Below are positions 34,150 through 43,910 of a stretch of DNA of 59,353 nt, one piece after another (the stretch's first letter is position 1; each line of letters starts with the position of its first letter). Under the pieces are notes generated by a model. The model was not told where the DNA came from. It was given only the letters and a program-made list of their open reading frames with translations, and searched no databases. Both the position numbers and the translations under genes were made by a program. This DNA comes from an uncultured Prevotellaceae bacterium (GTDB taxonomy: Bacteria; Bacteroidota; Bacteroidia; Bacteroidales; Bacteroidaceae), in NCBI GenBank assembly GCA_947165505.1, contig CAMVAT010000019.1:1-59353 (forward strand), read 5' to 3'.

Positions 34150-36557
34150 AACAGACCAATTACCACCTATTCGACTTCATGGACTTCGACCCGGCGCTGG
34201 AGCGCGACGAAGTGCTGTGGAAAGCATACGCCCCGACCCAGATACAGGAGGCCAGCGGCGACATCATCGTGACCATCCCCTATCAGCAACAGAAGCACCA
34301 GGAAGACATGGCCGCCGACACCACTGTGGCACAGCGCAGTTACGACCTCGTGCTGCGCGCCTACGGACGGAAGATCATGCGCCTATATACCAGCATGGCT
34401 GGCGACGAGATGACCGACCACGACGACATGCTGCAATACGCCGAGGGCGTAAGGAAGACGCCCCTGCACGTGGAGGCCGACGGGGATGTCTATACCGTGA
34501 AAGATGACGAGGGGACGACACGGGCCGTCATCGACCTGCGCGAGCCCGTCATTGACTTCTGGAGCGACCTGCAGCCGGCGCCGCAACCGTGGCCCGACAT
34601 CACTCTCTACCCCGACGGCGACGAACAGAAACCCGTGGCACTGAGCGACGACCACTTCTCTCCGCCACGCTACGACGCGCTGCCTCTGGGGTTTGTAGGC
34701 CTCCCCTGTACAGAGGGGGAACCATCTGACACACGCCCCCAAACAACCGTAGCTGAGCGTGCCACCATTAGTTTTAAATGCGAGGCCGACGAGTGCTTCG
34801 CAGGCACGGGCGAGCGGTTCAGGAAAATGGACCTGAGCGGCCAGACCTTCCAACTGAAGAACCAAGACGGGCAGGGCGTGAACAACCGCCGCTGTTACAA
34901 AAACATACCTTTTTATCTGTCGAGCCGCCTCTACGGCGCCTTCTACCACACGAGCGACTATTGCAAGTTGTCGCTGGCCGACCACTCCACGCGTTCGGTA
35001 CAGTTCCTGTGCGACCGCGCCACCCTCGACGTCTATCTCATCGGCGGCGCATCGCCCGAGGAGATACTACGCGGCTACCGCAGTCTGACAGGATTCCCGC
35101 AGATGCCCCCGCTCTGGAGCTTCGGCATCTGGATGAGCCGCATGACCTATTTTTCGGCCGACGAGGTAGAGGACATCTGCCACCGTCTGCGTGCCGAGCA
35201 CTATCCCTGCGACGTGATACACCTCGACACCGGCTGGTTCCGCACCGACTGGCTCTGCGAATGGAAATTCAACCCCGAGCGCTTCCCCGACCCGGAGCGG
35301 TTTATCAAGCGGTTGGGCGAACAGGGCTTCAAGGTGTCGCTGTGGCAACTGCCCTACATCGCCGCTGGTGCTGAGCAAATCGACGAGGCACGGGAGAATC
35401 ATTATATAAGCCTTCCCCCGACCCGCGCTCAGGGAGAGTCTGACACACGCCCCCTAACCCCCTCTAACTTAGAGGGGGAAGATGGGAGCGCGGGCGAGTC
35501 GAACTTCTCGACGCTCGACTATGCGGGCACCATCGACTTCACCTACGACAAGGCCACGGAGTGGTATCAGCAGAAACTGCTCAAGCCCCTCATCGACATG
35601 GGTGTGAAGTGCATCAAGACCGACTTCGGCGAGAATATCCACATGAACCACCGCTACCACGGCAGCACGCCCGAACGGCTCAACAACATCTACGGACTGC
35701 TCTACCAGCGGGCGGCATACGAGGCACTCCCTTCCGACGGTTGCATCTGGGCGCGTGCCGCCTGGGCGGGTTGTCAGCGCTATCCGCTGCACTGGGGCGG
35801 CGACAGCGAGAGCTCGTGGGCCGGCATGGCGGGGTCGCTCAAGGGCGGCCTGCATTTCGGCCTGAGCGGCTTCGCCTTCTGGAGCCACGACGTGCCGGGG
35901 TTCCACTCCACGCCCAACTTCATGAACTCGCCCTTAGACCCCGAGGTGTATGTGCGGTGGACACAGTTCGGTGTGTTCACCTCGCACATCCGCTACCACG
36001 GGTCGTTCAAGCGCGAGCCGTGGCACTACCCCACCATCGCCCCCATCGTGAAACGGTGGTGGAAGTTGCGCTACCGTCTGCTGCCCTATATCATGATGCA
36101 GAGCGAACGGGCGTGCCGCAGCGGACTGCCCCTGCTGCAGGCCCTGCTGCTGCGCCATCCCCACGACCGCCAGTGCTGGCACATCGACGATGAGTATTAC
36201 TTCGGCGACGTCTTTCTGGTGTGCCCAGTGATGAAAGCAGGAGGGAAACGGGATATATACCTGAGCCTCCCCCTGTCCCCCTCCGAAGGAGGGGGTAACC
36301 GAGCTGAGACGAATGGCGAGGGTGATGAGAGTGAGAATTGCTGGGTGAATATCTTCACGGGCGAGCGATATGAGGGCGGACGGTGGTACTACGACGTGGA
36401 GACGCCACTCGACGAGATGCCCGTATTCATGCGGCCCGACGCCCGAATTGCCGTCTATCCCGAGGATGTAGATAGCACCGACGAGATGGACACGAATCGG
36501 TATGAGCTGTGGGGAGTGAAGGAGTTTGTGGAGTATTTTAAAACGTGGACAATATGA
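34146..36557 (+). CDS. Glycoside hydrolase family 31 (alpha-xylosidase/alpha-glucosidase) with in-frame repeats
   Basis: An 803-residue enzyme without a clear signal peptide. N-terminal beta-sandwich (about 1-310), barrel from about 315 with PPLWSFGIWMSRMTYFSADEV and DVIHLDTGWF; the catalytic nucleophile is D493 in CIKTDFGENIHM, and SSWAGMAGSLKGGLHFGLSGFAFWSHDVPGF carries further barrel motifs. This resembles YicI-type alpha-xylosidases. Three segments come from repeat boxes that are intergenic elsewhere: about 34700-34745, 35411-35486 (translating to SDTRPLTPSNLEGE) and 36264-36310 (SLPLSPSEGGGN). All keep the frame. The start overlaps the beta-helix gene and the stop overlaps the symporter start (ATGA). 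Confidence 0.93.
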   Translation: MKQTNYHLFDFMDFDPALERDEVLWKAYAPTQIQEASGDIIVTIPYQQQKHQEDMAADTTVAQRSYDLVLRAYGRKIMRLYTSMAGDEMTDHDDMLQYAEGVRKTPLHVEADGDVYTVKDDEGTTRAVIDLREPVIDFWSDLQPAPQPWPDITLYPDGDEQKPVALSDDHFSPPRYDALPLGFVGLPCTEGEPSDTRPQTTVAERATISFKCEADECFAGTGERFRKMDLSGQTFQLKNQDGQGVNNRRCYKNIPFYLSSRLYGAFYHTSDYCKLSLADHSTRSVQFLCDRATLDVYLIGGASPEEILRGYRSLTGFPQMPPLWSFGIWMSRMTYFSADEVEDICHRLRAEHYPCDVIHLDTGWFRTDWLCEWKFNPERFPDPERFIKRLGEQGFKVSLWQLPYIAAGAEQIDEARENHYISLPPTRAQGESDTRPLTPSNLEGEDGSAGESNFSTLDYAGTIDFTYDKATEWYQQKLLKPLIDMGVKCIKTDFGENIHMNHRYHGSTPERLNNIYGLLYQRAAYEALPSDGCIWARAAWAGCQRYPLHWGGDSESSWAGMAGSLKGGLHFGLSGFAFWSHDVPGFHSTPNFMNSPLDPEVYVRWTQFGVFTSHIRYHGSFKREPWHYPTIAPIVKRWWKLRYRLLPYIMMQSERACRSGLPLLQALLLRHPHDRQCWHIDDEYYFGDVFLVCPVMKAGGKRDIYLSLPLSPSEGGGNRAETNGEGDESENCWVNIFTGERYEGGRWYYDVETPLDEMPVFMRPDARIAVYPEDVDSTDEMDTNRYELWGVKEFVEYFKTWTI

Positions 36558-38113
36558 ACAGCCATTACATGCAAGGACTGGACTGGGTGATCCTGGCCGT
36601 CTATTTCGCCATTCTGTTAGCCATCGGCCTATGGGCCAGTATGAAACGTAAGAAAGAGAGCAGCCTGTTTCTGGCCGACCACTCGTTGCGGTGGTACCAC
36701 ATCGGATTCTCGATGTGGGGCACCAACGTAGGTCCGTCGATGCTCATCGCCAGCGCGAGCGCCGGTTTCACCACGGGCGTGGTGTCGGGCAACTACGCGT
36801 GGTATGCCTTTGTGTTCATCGCCCTGCTGGCCTTCGTGTTCGCCCCCCGTTATCTGGGCGCTAACATCAGCACGCTGCCCGAGTTTATGGGGCTGCGCTT
36901 CGGGCAGAGCACACGCAACATCCTGGCATGGTACACCATCGTGACCATCATCATCTCGTGGCTGGCACTGACACTCTTCGCTGGCGGCATCCTCATCCGT
37001 CAGGTGTTCGACATCCCCATGTGGCTGTCGGCCTCCATCCTGCTGCTGATCTCCGCCTTCTTCACCATGCTCGGCGGTCTGAAGGCCGTGGCCTATACCA
37101 ATGTGTACCAGATGATCCTGCTCATCGTGGTGTCGGCCACGCTCACCATCGTGGGCATCAGCAAAGTGGGCGGCATCGGAGCCCTGATAGACAAGGTGCC
37201 GGGCGACTACTGGGTGCTCTTCCGTCCGAACAGCGACGAAGCGTTCCCTTGGTTGCCTATCATCCTGGGCTATCCCATCATGGGCGTATGGTTCTGGTGC
37301 ACCGACCAGAGCATGGTGCAGCCCGTATTGGCCGCCAAAGACCTGAAAGAAGGGCAGAAAGGCACTAACTTCACCGGATGGCTGAAGATATTAGACGTGC
37401 CCCTGTATATCCTGCCGGGCATCATCTGCTTCGCCCTCTACCCCACCCTGTCGAACCCCGACGAGGCCTACCTGACGATGGTGGAGAACCTCTTCCCCGT
37501 GGGCATGGTGGGACTGGTGTTTGCCGTGCTGACCGCCTGTCTGGTCTCGACCATCGGTTCTGCACTGAATGCGCTGAGCACCGTGTTCACGATGGACATC
37601 TACGTGAAGAAGTTCAACCCCGAGGCCTCGCAGCAGCGCATCAACCACGTGGGGCGCATGGTGACCGTGGTAGGATCGGTCATCGCCATCACCCTGACCG
37701 TGGCCATCGACAGCATCAAGGGTCTGAACCTGTTCAACGTGTTCCAGTCGGTGCTGGGCTTCATCGCCCCGCCGATGACCGCCGTGTTCCTGCTGGGTGT
37801 ATTCTGGAAGGGCATCACGACACGTGCCGCCAACCTGGCTTTGACCGCCGGCACCGCTTTCTGTCTGATCGTGGGCATCCTGTATCTATGGCCGCCCGAG
37901 TGGCTGCACTTCGCCTGGCCCCACTTCATGCTGTTGTCGTTCTATCTGTTTGTGATCTTAGCAGCGATGATGATTGTGGTGTCGCTCCTTGACAAGAACG
38001 GCGAGCGTCATCCCATCCCCACGCCGGTGTATGCACAGCGTTCGGGGTTGGTCATCGGATTGTGGGTGGCGTTGTTCGTGGTGATGATAGCGTTGTATTA
38101 TATTTTTAATTGA
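36554..38113 (+). CDS. Sodium:solute symporter (sugar transporter, SSS family)
   Basis: A 519-residue inner-membrane transporter with about 14 predicted hydrophobic helices. Family signatures include FLADHSLRWYHIGFSMWGTNVGPSMLIASASAGF at the N-terminus and TACLVSTIGSALNALSTVFTMDIY in the middle. The start ATG (36554) overlaps the GH31 stop as ATGA; a GTG three codons earlier is less likely. It ends the operon and probably imports the sugar released by the GH31 and beta-helix enzymes, driven by sodium. Confidence 0.92.
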   Translation: MNSHYMQGLDWVILAVYFAILLAIGLWASMKRKKESSLFLADHSLRWYHIGFSMWGTNVGPSMLIASASAGFTTGVVSGNYAWYAFVFIALLAFVFAPRYLGANISTLPEFMGLRFGQSTRNILAWYTIVTIIISWLALTLFAGGILIRQVFDIPMWLSASILLLISAFFTMLGGLKAVAYTNVYQMILLIVVSATLTIVGISKVGGIGALIDKVPGDYWVLFRPNSDEAFPWLPIILGYPIMGVWFWCTDQSMVQPVLAAKDLKEGQKGTNFTGWLKILDVPLYILPGIICFALYPTLSNPDEAYLTMVENLFPVGMVGLVFAVLTACLVSTIGSALNALSTVFTMDIYVKKFNPEASQQRINHVGRMVTVVGSVIAITLTVAIDSIKGLNLFNVFQSVLGFIAPPMTAVFLLGVFWKGITTRAANLALTAGTAFCLIVGILYLWPPEWLHFAWPHFMLLSFYLFVILAAMMIVVSLLDKNGERHPIPTPVYAQRSGLVIGLWVALFVVMIALYYIFN

Positions 38114-38514
38114 CTTTTTTCCCCACCCAACCCTCCCATGGGAGGGCTTCAACCCTATTCCAAGCCCTTTCCCTCTCCAGGGAAAGGGTTTCAACCGCTC
38201 CTACCCGTCGCTCGGACATTAAGGTACCCTCGGACCATCAGAGGTCCGGGGTGTTTTTTGTGTTCGCTCCGCTCACCGCGGTGCGGACAGGGCACGCCCT
38301 GTCCCTACTTGCGTGACGATTTCCTCCGTTCCTCCATTCCTCCGTATGTATATTACTCTACGGAGTAGAGGGAGTAAAGGAGTTTTTCAGAACTCGCTTC
38401 GCTCGTGCGGGCGGACACGGTGACCCGCCCCTACACGTGGCGGGGCATGCTCCATTCATCGTGATTGTCGTGCTAACCACTCCCTCCCCTCGGGGAGGTC
38501 CGGGGAGGGGGCTA
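38114..38514. repeat. Partial copy of composite repeat between convergent operons
   Basis: The gap starts with CCCACCCAACCCTCCCATGG like the repeats at 28382 and 28897, and carries the CGTCGCTCGGACATTA segment, GGACAGGGCacGCCCTGTCC (38285-38307), a GGGCGGacacggtgaCCCGCCC inverted repeat (about 38418-38435) and CCCTCCCCTCGGGGAGG (about 38479-38496). No gene is seen. Confidence 0.75.
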
Positions 38515-38546
38515 AAAAAAGGGCTGCCCGTCTGGGTAGCCCTTCT
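38515..38546 (-). terminator. Intrinsic terminator of the susCD transcript
   Basis: On the minus strand, AAGGGCTaCCC and GGGcAGCCCTT form an 11-bp stem with one mismatch and a 4-nt loop, followed by TTTTTTT. It lies 35 bp downstream of the susD stop. Confidence 0.88.
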
Positions 38547-38580
38547 CGATGAAACATGATTAAACCTAAAAATACTAATC

Positions 38581-40527
38581 CTATCTGTATGCGGGATTCT
38601 GATAAGCTTCTTTCTCCTCCTTGGTCATCTCCATGCCGTCGAGCTGTCCTTGTGGGATCGGACGGAGGTAATAACCAGCGGGGATGGTGCGGGTGAAGGT
38701 CTCCAGGTTGCGGTCGGTGTAGCCACTGCCTGCGATGTGGTAGGTGCTAGCCTTCTCGGCCCATGTCTGCGTGCGCACCAGGTCGTACCAACGGTATCCC
38801 TCGCCCCAGAACTCGCGTGCGCGCTCGTCGAGGATATAGTCGATGGTGATGGTAGCGGGCGTGGCAGCCACCATGGCAGCGCTGTTGTCGATGGCGGGCT
38901 CTACCTTGACATTGTCGTTCTGGTTGAACGACATCTTACCGGCACGTGCGCGGAGCACATTCACCATCTCGCGTGCGGCGGCGTTGTCGCCTTTCTTCAC
39001 GGCAGCCTCGGCAGCGATGAGATAGAGCTCAGAGAACTTAGCGATATTCCACGGACGCGGGCTACCGCCATTGACCTTCGAACCCAGTGAACCGTTGTTG
39101 TCAGAGCGGATGATACCGATCTTCCAGTTGATGGGGAACTTCTTGCGGCTGATGTGGTTGACACCGATTACGAAGTCGGCTCTGTCGGGCAGTGTTCCGA
39201 AGCCCATGCGCAGGTCATTCTTCGAGTAGTCGATATTCGCATCCTCGCTCTCGGGCAGCCAGCTGAAGAACACCTCGTCGGGTTTCACCTGCATGCCGTT
39301 GGCACCGATGACGTAAGGCTCTGTGTTGCCCGACTTGTTCCAGTTGGTGTGGTATCGCAGGGTGAAGGTAGCGTCGTAGCGCGAGTCGATGGCCTTGACG
39401 GCATCTTCCCACACACCGCCAGCGATGAAGTTGTCGGCGATAGGAGCCATACGGGTCCAGGGGCGACCAAGAGCCTGCACGGCCTCACGCTGAATGGGAG
39501 CGATGACGCCACCCGAGGCAGCCGTGGCCTGCATCTCAGTGTAGTTCCATGTCGTCATCCAGTAAGCGAAGTTCTCGGGCGAACCGCCGCCACCCCAACC
39601 GTAGCCGGCACCGCCGTTACCATACTTCTCGTTCTCGTCGTGGTCGGCAAAGAGCATGATCTCGGCATTGCGGTCGTTGGCACCCAGGTTCACGTCGTAG
39701 AACGTAGCTTGCAGTTTATACGGTCCGGGGTTGTCGATAGCCGTCTTAGCCACAGTATAAGCCTGGTTGAAGTACCAAGCGGCATCGTGACCGTCGAGGT
39801 CGGCGCGGTTGCACTCAGGATAGGTGGGGATGTTTTTCGGGTTCTCGAGCCACCATCCGAAGGTGAGGTAAGCCTTGGCGAGGAAGAGTCGTGCCAGGTT
39901 TTTGGTAGCCGCACCGGTGACGCGCGGACTCTCGGGCAGATCGTTGACCGCCTTGTTGAGGTCGGCGAAGATAGCCTGATAGACCTCGGGCACGGTGTTG
40001 CGCACCGATGTACGCACGGTAGAGGTGTTGAACTTCAGGTTGCCTGCACCCAGGTCGAGTGGCACGCCGCCGAAGGTCTGCACAAGGAGGAAGTAGTCGA
40101 ATGCGCGGAAGAAGTAGGCCTCGCCGATGAGCGATGGGCTCATGCCGGCCGCCTCGCCATTCTCGATGATACCGCTGGCGGTGTTGATGTTGGCGAAGGC
40201 CGTGCCCCAGAGCACATCTGAGCGGCTGGTGGTAGAGGTGAGCTGGCCGACACCCGAGAGGTCGGCATCCTTGAAGTTGCCGTCGGCCGACTGCGCATAG
40301 GTATATTCATCGGTACCCGTCTCGCAGATGTTCAGCCAGTAGCCGTTGCCATAGAAGTAGCGCAGGTGTGCATAGAGCGAAGTCAGACCGCCCTCGATGC
40401 CGTCTTCGGTGTTGAAGAACGACGGAGCCAGTTTGCTGCGCGGTTCCTCGTCAAGGATATCCGAACACGAAGCCATCGTGACACCCAAGAGGCAAGCGGC
40501 AGCTAAATATTTGAAATTCGTTTTCAT
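38581..40527 (-). CDS. SusD/RagB-family outer-membrane glycan-binding lipoprotein
   Basis: A 648-residue lipoprotein with lipobox ending TMASC (Cys21) followed by SDILDEEP, as expected of surface-exposed SusD proteins. The TPR-type helical framework is visible (LIGEAYFFRAFDYFLLVQTFGGVPL, LARLFLAKAYLTFGWWLENPK), and the C-terminal part has SELYLIAAEAAVKKGDNAAAREMVNVLRARAG and ILDERAREFWGEGYRWYDLVRTQTW. It caps the SusC channel and captures glycan. It lies 64 bp downstream of susC in one transcript that ends at 38515-38546. Confidence 0.96.
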   Translation of the reverse strand: MKTNFKYLAAACLLGVTMASCSDILDEEPRSKLAPSFFNTEDGIEGGLTSLYAHLRYFYGNGYWLNICETGTDEYTYAQSADGNFKDADLSGVGQLTSTTSRSDVLWGTAFANINTASGIIENGEAAGMSPSLIGEAYFFRAFDYFLLVQTFGGVPLDLGAGNLKFNTSTVRTSVRNTVPEVYQAIFADLNKAVNDLPESPRVTGAATKNLARLFLAKAYLTFGWWLENPKNIPTYPECNRADLDGHDAAWYFNQAYTVAKTAIDNPGPYKLQATFYDVNLGANDRNAEIMLFADHDENEKYGNGGAGYGWGGGGSPENFAYWMTTWNYTEMQATAASGGVIAPIQREAVQALGRPWTRMAPIADNFIAGGVWEDAVKAIDSRYDATFTLRYHTNWNKSGNTEPYVIGANGMQVKPDEVFFSWLPESEDANIDYSKNDLRMGFGTLPDRADFVIGVNHISRKKFPINWKIGIIRSDNNGSLGSKVNGGSPRPWNIAKFSELYLIAAEAAVKKGDNAAAREMVNVLRARAGKMSFNQNDNVKVEPAIDNSAAMVAATPATITIDYILDERAREFWGEGYRWYDLVRTQTWAEKASTYHIAGSGYTDRNLETFTRTIPAGYYLRPIPQGQLDGMEMTKEEKEAYQNPAYR

Positions 40528-40591
40528 TGTCTTTTAATTTTTATATGTTGTTGATGGGTCGCACAAATAATAGTCAATTGTGAATTGTCAA

Positions 40592-43500
40592 TTAGAACGT
40601 CACGTTGAGTCCGAAGAGGAAGTTGCGCGTGGCCGGTGTGTTGTAGCCGATGATGGGCAGGCGGTGCTTGCCTGAGTATTCATCGAAACGGACCGCCGTG
40701 TTCTCATTAGCCCATGAGTTGGTCTCGGGGTCGAGTCCGCTCTCGTTGGTGTAGGGCGAGAAGAGCACGAAGGGGTTCTGCACAGTAGCGTAGAGGCGCA
40801 GGCGGCTGATGCCGAGCTTCTTGATGGCGGGCAGGTTCTCGAAGTTGTAGCCCAGCGTGATGGTGCGTACCTTCAGGTAGCCGGCGTTGAAGTAGCCGAG
40901 TGTGCTGCCGTATTTGGGGTTATCACCGCTCTGGATGCCACCGGGTTTCGGGTATTTGGCACCGGTGTTGTCCTCAGTCCAGTAATCCACGTCAAGCTGT
41001 CCGCGGCGGCCTGTGAGCATGTTGAGGTAACCATTTGACGAGTGGATGGCCGAGATGAGCTTGCCACCAATCTGGAAGGCGCCGATGACGGTGAGGTCGA
41101 AGTTCTTGTAGCTGACTGTGGTGTTGAAACCGCCGAGGAGGTCGGGCTCCATATCGATCACCTGTCTGTCGGCGGGACCGATGGCGCGTACGGGGGTGCC
41201 GTCCTCTTTATAGTCGCCGGTGTATTCCACCTTGATCATACCCACGTTGCCACCCGGCTCGAGGATGTCGAGATAGGGGTCGCCCTCCTGCCAGAGACCG
41301 ATTTTCTTATAGTCGTAGATGACGTCGATGGGGTGACCGACGAACCAGCGGTTGGCCTCGTCTTCCTCCTGTCCGGAAGCCAGGGCGGTCAGTTTGTTGC
41401 GGTTGGCATAGAGGTTGATGCCAGCGTCCCAGTTCCATCCGTTCTTATTGTCGATGATGGTGCCGTTGAGGGTGAACTCGAAACCTTTGTTCTCGGTCTT
41501 ACCGATGTTGCCGGTGAAGCTGCTCACACCCGATGTGCTGGGCAGAGAGACATCGAGCAGGATGTCGTTGGTCTTCTGGATGTAGTATTCGAAGCTACCG
41601 TAGAGTCGTCCGTTGAAGAACGAGAAGTCGAGACCGAAGTTCCAAGTCTTGCTGTACTCCCATCCGAGTTCGGGGTTGGGCAGAGCGGTCACGTAGAATC
41701 CGGGCTTGTAGAGCGAACCGAAGTTATAGTTGCGCGTAGCGAGCGTACCCATGGTAGAGTACGGGCTGATGCTCTGGTTAGAGGTTTCACCATAGCCGAT
41801 GCGGAGTTTGAGGCTGGTGAGCCAGTCGAGGTTCTCCATGAACGACTCGCGGTGGATGTTCCAACCCACGCTCACTGCGGGATAGGTGTGCCACTGGTGA
41901 CCCTTGGCCAGGCGCGAAGAACCGTCGGAACGGATGGCAGCCGAGATCATGTACTTATTGTCGTAGGAGTACATCACACGTCCCATCCACGAGATGAGTC
42001 CGCTGCGCCAGGTGTTGTAGTTGGCCAGGTTCATCTCGCCGTCGGCCTGGTCGAGCGCATAGTAATGGAAGGCGTCGTTGAAGATGCCCTGTGCATTGGC
42101 GCCCGTCTGCTCGTAAGCCGTCTCCTCGGCCGAGTACATGCCCACGATGTTGAGGCTGTGCTTGTCGGCGAAGGTACGGTCGTAGGTGATGAGGTTCTCA
42201 ATCGCCCAGTTGCGGGTGGAGCTCTCATTCATGTTGCCGCCGTTGACGGCATTCTCGTCTTTGTTGTTGACGCCGGTGCCGGTGAATCCACCATATTTAT
42301 TGGTGCGGTAGTTGAGACCGATGTTGATGCGGTACGAGAGACCTTCGACCCACGGGCATTTCACCTCGCCGAAGAGGGTGTTGTACGAACCGATACCCTT
42401 GTTCTCGCTCACCCAGTAGTCTTCCCATCCCTCAATCTGGTCTTTGGTGATAACCACCTGGTCGTCGGCTTGGAGCGACACATAGCGTTTCAGGTTGCCG
42501 TTCTCGTCGTAGGGATCCACGAGCGGGGGCATGCTCAGCACACCGTAGATATTGCTCACGCCCTTGGTCTTGCGGTAGCTGTTGTTGGTAGAGAGTCCGA
42601 AGTGGAAGTACTTGCCCACGAACTGGTCGAAGTTACCACGGATGCTGTAGCGGTCGAAGCCCTGTGTGGGCACGACAGACCCGTCGTGATAGTAGCCTGC
42701 GCCGAAGCTGTAGCTGCCGCCGTTGGTGCCGCCCGACACGGTGATGTCGTGGTTGGTGCTGATGCCCGTCTGGTAGTAGAGATCCTGCCAGTCGGTGTTC
42801 ACGTCGTCGCTCTCTGCGAGCGAGTTCTCGTACTTGCCGGCATATTTGCGGAACTTGGCGAAGGTAGGACCGTCCATCATAGGATATTTGTGGAAGACGG
42901 TCTTGAAGCTCACGTATCCGTTGTAGCTCACCTTGGCGGGAGCGCCCTGATAGCCCTTGTTGGTGGTGATGATGATGACACCGTTGGCACCGCGGCTACC
43001 ATAGATAGCGGTGGCAGAGGCATCCTTGAGGATATCCATCGACTTGATGTCGGCGGGGTTGATATCCGAGAGGTTGCCCATGAAGGGGATACCATCGAGC
43101 ACGATGAGCGGGTCGTTGCTGGCGCTGAGCGAGCGCTGACCGCGGATGCGAATCTGCATCTCTGCACCCGGCTGCGATGATGTCTGAGTCATAAGCACAC
43201 CAGCCACGCGGCCTTGCAGTGCCTGTGCGGCGTTGGCGGCAGCCACCTGGTTGAGTTTCTCGCCGCCCACGTTAGCCACCGAACCGGTGACCGCCTCACG
43301 GCGCAGGGTGCCGTAACCGATGACCACCACCTCGTTGAGGCTCTTTCCTTCCTCTTCGAGTGTGACGCTGTAGTTAGAGTCGGAGCCGACCCGTACTTCC
43401 TGTGTGACGTAGCCCACGTAAGAGAAGACGAGCGTAGCGCCGGTGTTGACACTGAGTGAGAAACGTCCGTCGAGGTCGGTCACAGTACCATTGGTAGTAC

Positions 43501-43693
43501 CTTTCTCGAGCACGGTGACACCCACGAGCGGTCCGGAGGAGTCGCCCACGTAGCCTGTCACATTCTTTGCTTGCTGCGTTGCGCTGACCTCATTGATGTC
43601 GGGTGCAGCTGCTACAGCCTGTGAGGTGCCGAGCAGTCCGAAGACCGAGCACAGCCCCACGCAACAGATAGTTTTTCTTAAGTTCACATGCAT
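40592..43693 (-). CDS. SusC/RagA-family TonB-dependent outer-membrane transporter
   Basis: A 1033-residue receptor. Signal peptide ends about residue 29 (SQAVAAAPD). Then a carboxypeptidase-regulatory-like domain (about 45-115, NVTGYVGDSSGPLVGVTVLEKGTTNGTVTDLDGRFSL), the SusC linker NEVVVIGYGT, a plug domain with IRIRGQRSLSASNDPLIVLDGIPF and ILKDASATAIYGSRGANGVIIITTNKG, and a large C-terminal 22-strand barrel ending in an aromatic residue (LFGLNVTF). It imports oligosaccharides across the outer membrane with SusD. It is probably controlled by the HTCS encoded upstream, via the direct repeats at 43911-43944. Confidence 0.97.
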   Translation of the reverse strand: MHVNLRKTICCVGLCSVFGLLGTSQAVAAAPDINEVSATQQAKNVTGYVGDSSGPLVGVTVLEKGTTNGTVTDLDGRFSLSVNTGATLVFSYVGYVTQEVRVGSDSNYSVTLEEEGKSLNEVVVIGYGTLRREAVTGSVANVGGEKLNQVAAANAAQALQGRVAGVLMTQTSSQPGAEMQIRIRGQRSLSASNDPLIVLDGIPFMGNLSDINPADIKSMDILKDASATAIYGSRGANGVIIITTNKGYQGAPAKVSYNGYVSFKTVFHKYPMMDGPTFAKFRKYAGKYENSLAESDDVNTDWQDLYYQTGISTNHDITVSGGTNGGSYSFGAGYYHDGSVVPTQGFDRYSIRGNFDQFVGKYFHFGLSTNNSYRKTKGVSNIYGVLSMPPLVDPYDENGNLKRYVSLQADDQVVITKDQIEGWEDYWVSENKGIGSYNTLFGEVKCPWVEGLSYRINIGLNYRTNKYGGFTGTGVNNKDENAVNGGNMNESSTRNWAIENLITYDRTFADKHSLNIVGMYSAEETAYEQTGANAQGIFNDAFHYYALDQADGEMNLANYNTWRSGLISWMGRVMYSYDNKYMISAAIRSDGSSRLAKGHQWHTYPAVSVGWNIHRESFMENLDWLTSLKLRIGYGETSNQSISPYSTMGTLATRNYNFGSLYKPGFYVTALPNPELGWEYSKTWNFGLDFSFFNGRLYGSFEYYIQKTNDILLDVSLPSTSGVSSFTGNIGKTENKGFEFTLNGTIIDNKNGWNWDAGINLYANRNKLTALASGQEEDEANRWFVGHPIDVIYDYKKIGLWQEGDPYLDILEPGGNVGMIKVEYTGDYKEDGTPVRAIGPADRQVIDMEPDLLGGFNTTVSYKNFDLTVIGAFQIGGKLISAIHSSNGYLNMLTGRRGQLDVDYWTEDNTGAKYPKPGGIQSGDNPKYGSTLGYFNAGYLKVRTITLGYNFENLPAIKKLGISRLRLYATVQNPFVLFSPYTNESGLDPETNSWANENTAVRFDEYSGKHRLPIIGYNTPATRNFLFGLNVTF

Positions 43694-43739
43694 AGCATTT
43701 AATGATTAGTTGTTAATAATATAATTAGGTGAAAATATG

Positions 43740-43830
43740 CTTAAGAGGTGAGAGGTAAGAGGTGAGAGGTAAGAGGTAAGAGGTGAGAGGTAAGAGGTAA
43801 GAGGTGAGAGGGGTGAGGGGTAAGATTTAA
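43740..43830. repeat. GAGGTAAGAGGTGAGAGG tract in the susC 5' leader
   Basis: About 75 bp of repeated GAGGTAAGA/GAGGTGAGA words (43745-43820). In the susC mRNA this would be a pyrimidine-rich run between the transcription start near 43869 and the ATG at 43693. The same words occur at 32153-32180 and 51350-51378. Confidence 0.75.
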
Positions 43831-43875
43831 GATTTGTTTGTCGGGTGTATATTTATTTGATTAGTTAGAATGTTG

Positions 43876-43883
43876 CAAAGATA
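43876..43883 (-). promoter_or_regulatory. susC -7 element TATCTTTG, with non-consensus -33
   Basis: On the minus strand TATCTTTG fits TAnnTTTG. The place where a -33 TTTG is expected (about 43903-43908) reads TCTACG, so the promoter probably depends on an activator. Confidence 0.65.
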
Positions 43884-43910
43884 GGGTTAAAATCGTAATA
43901 TCGCGTAGAA

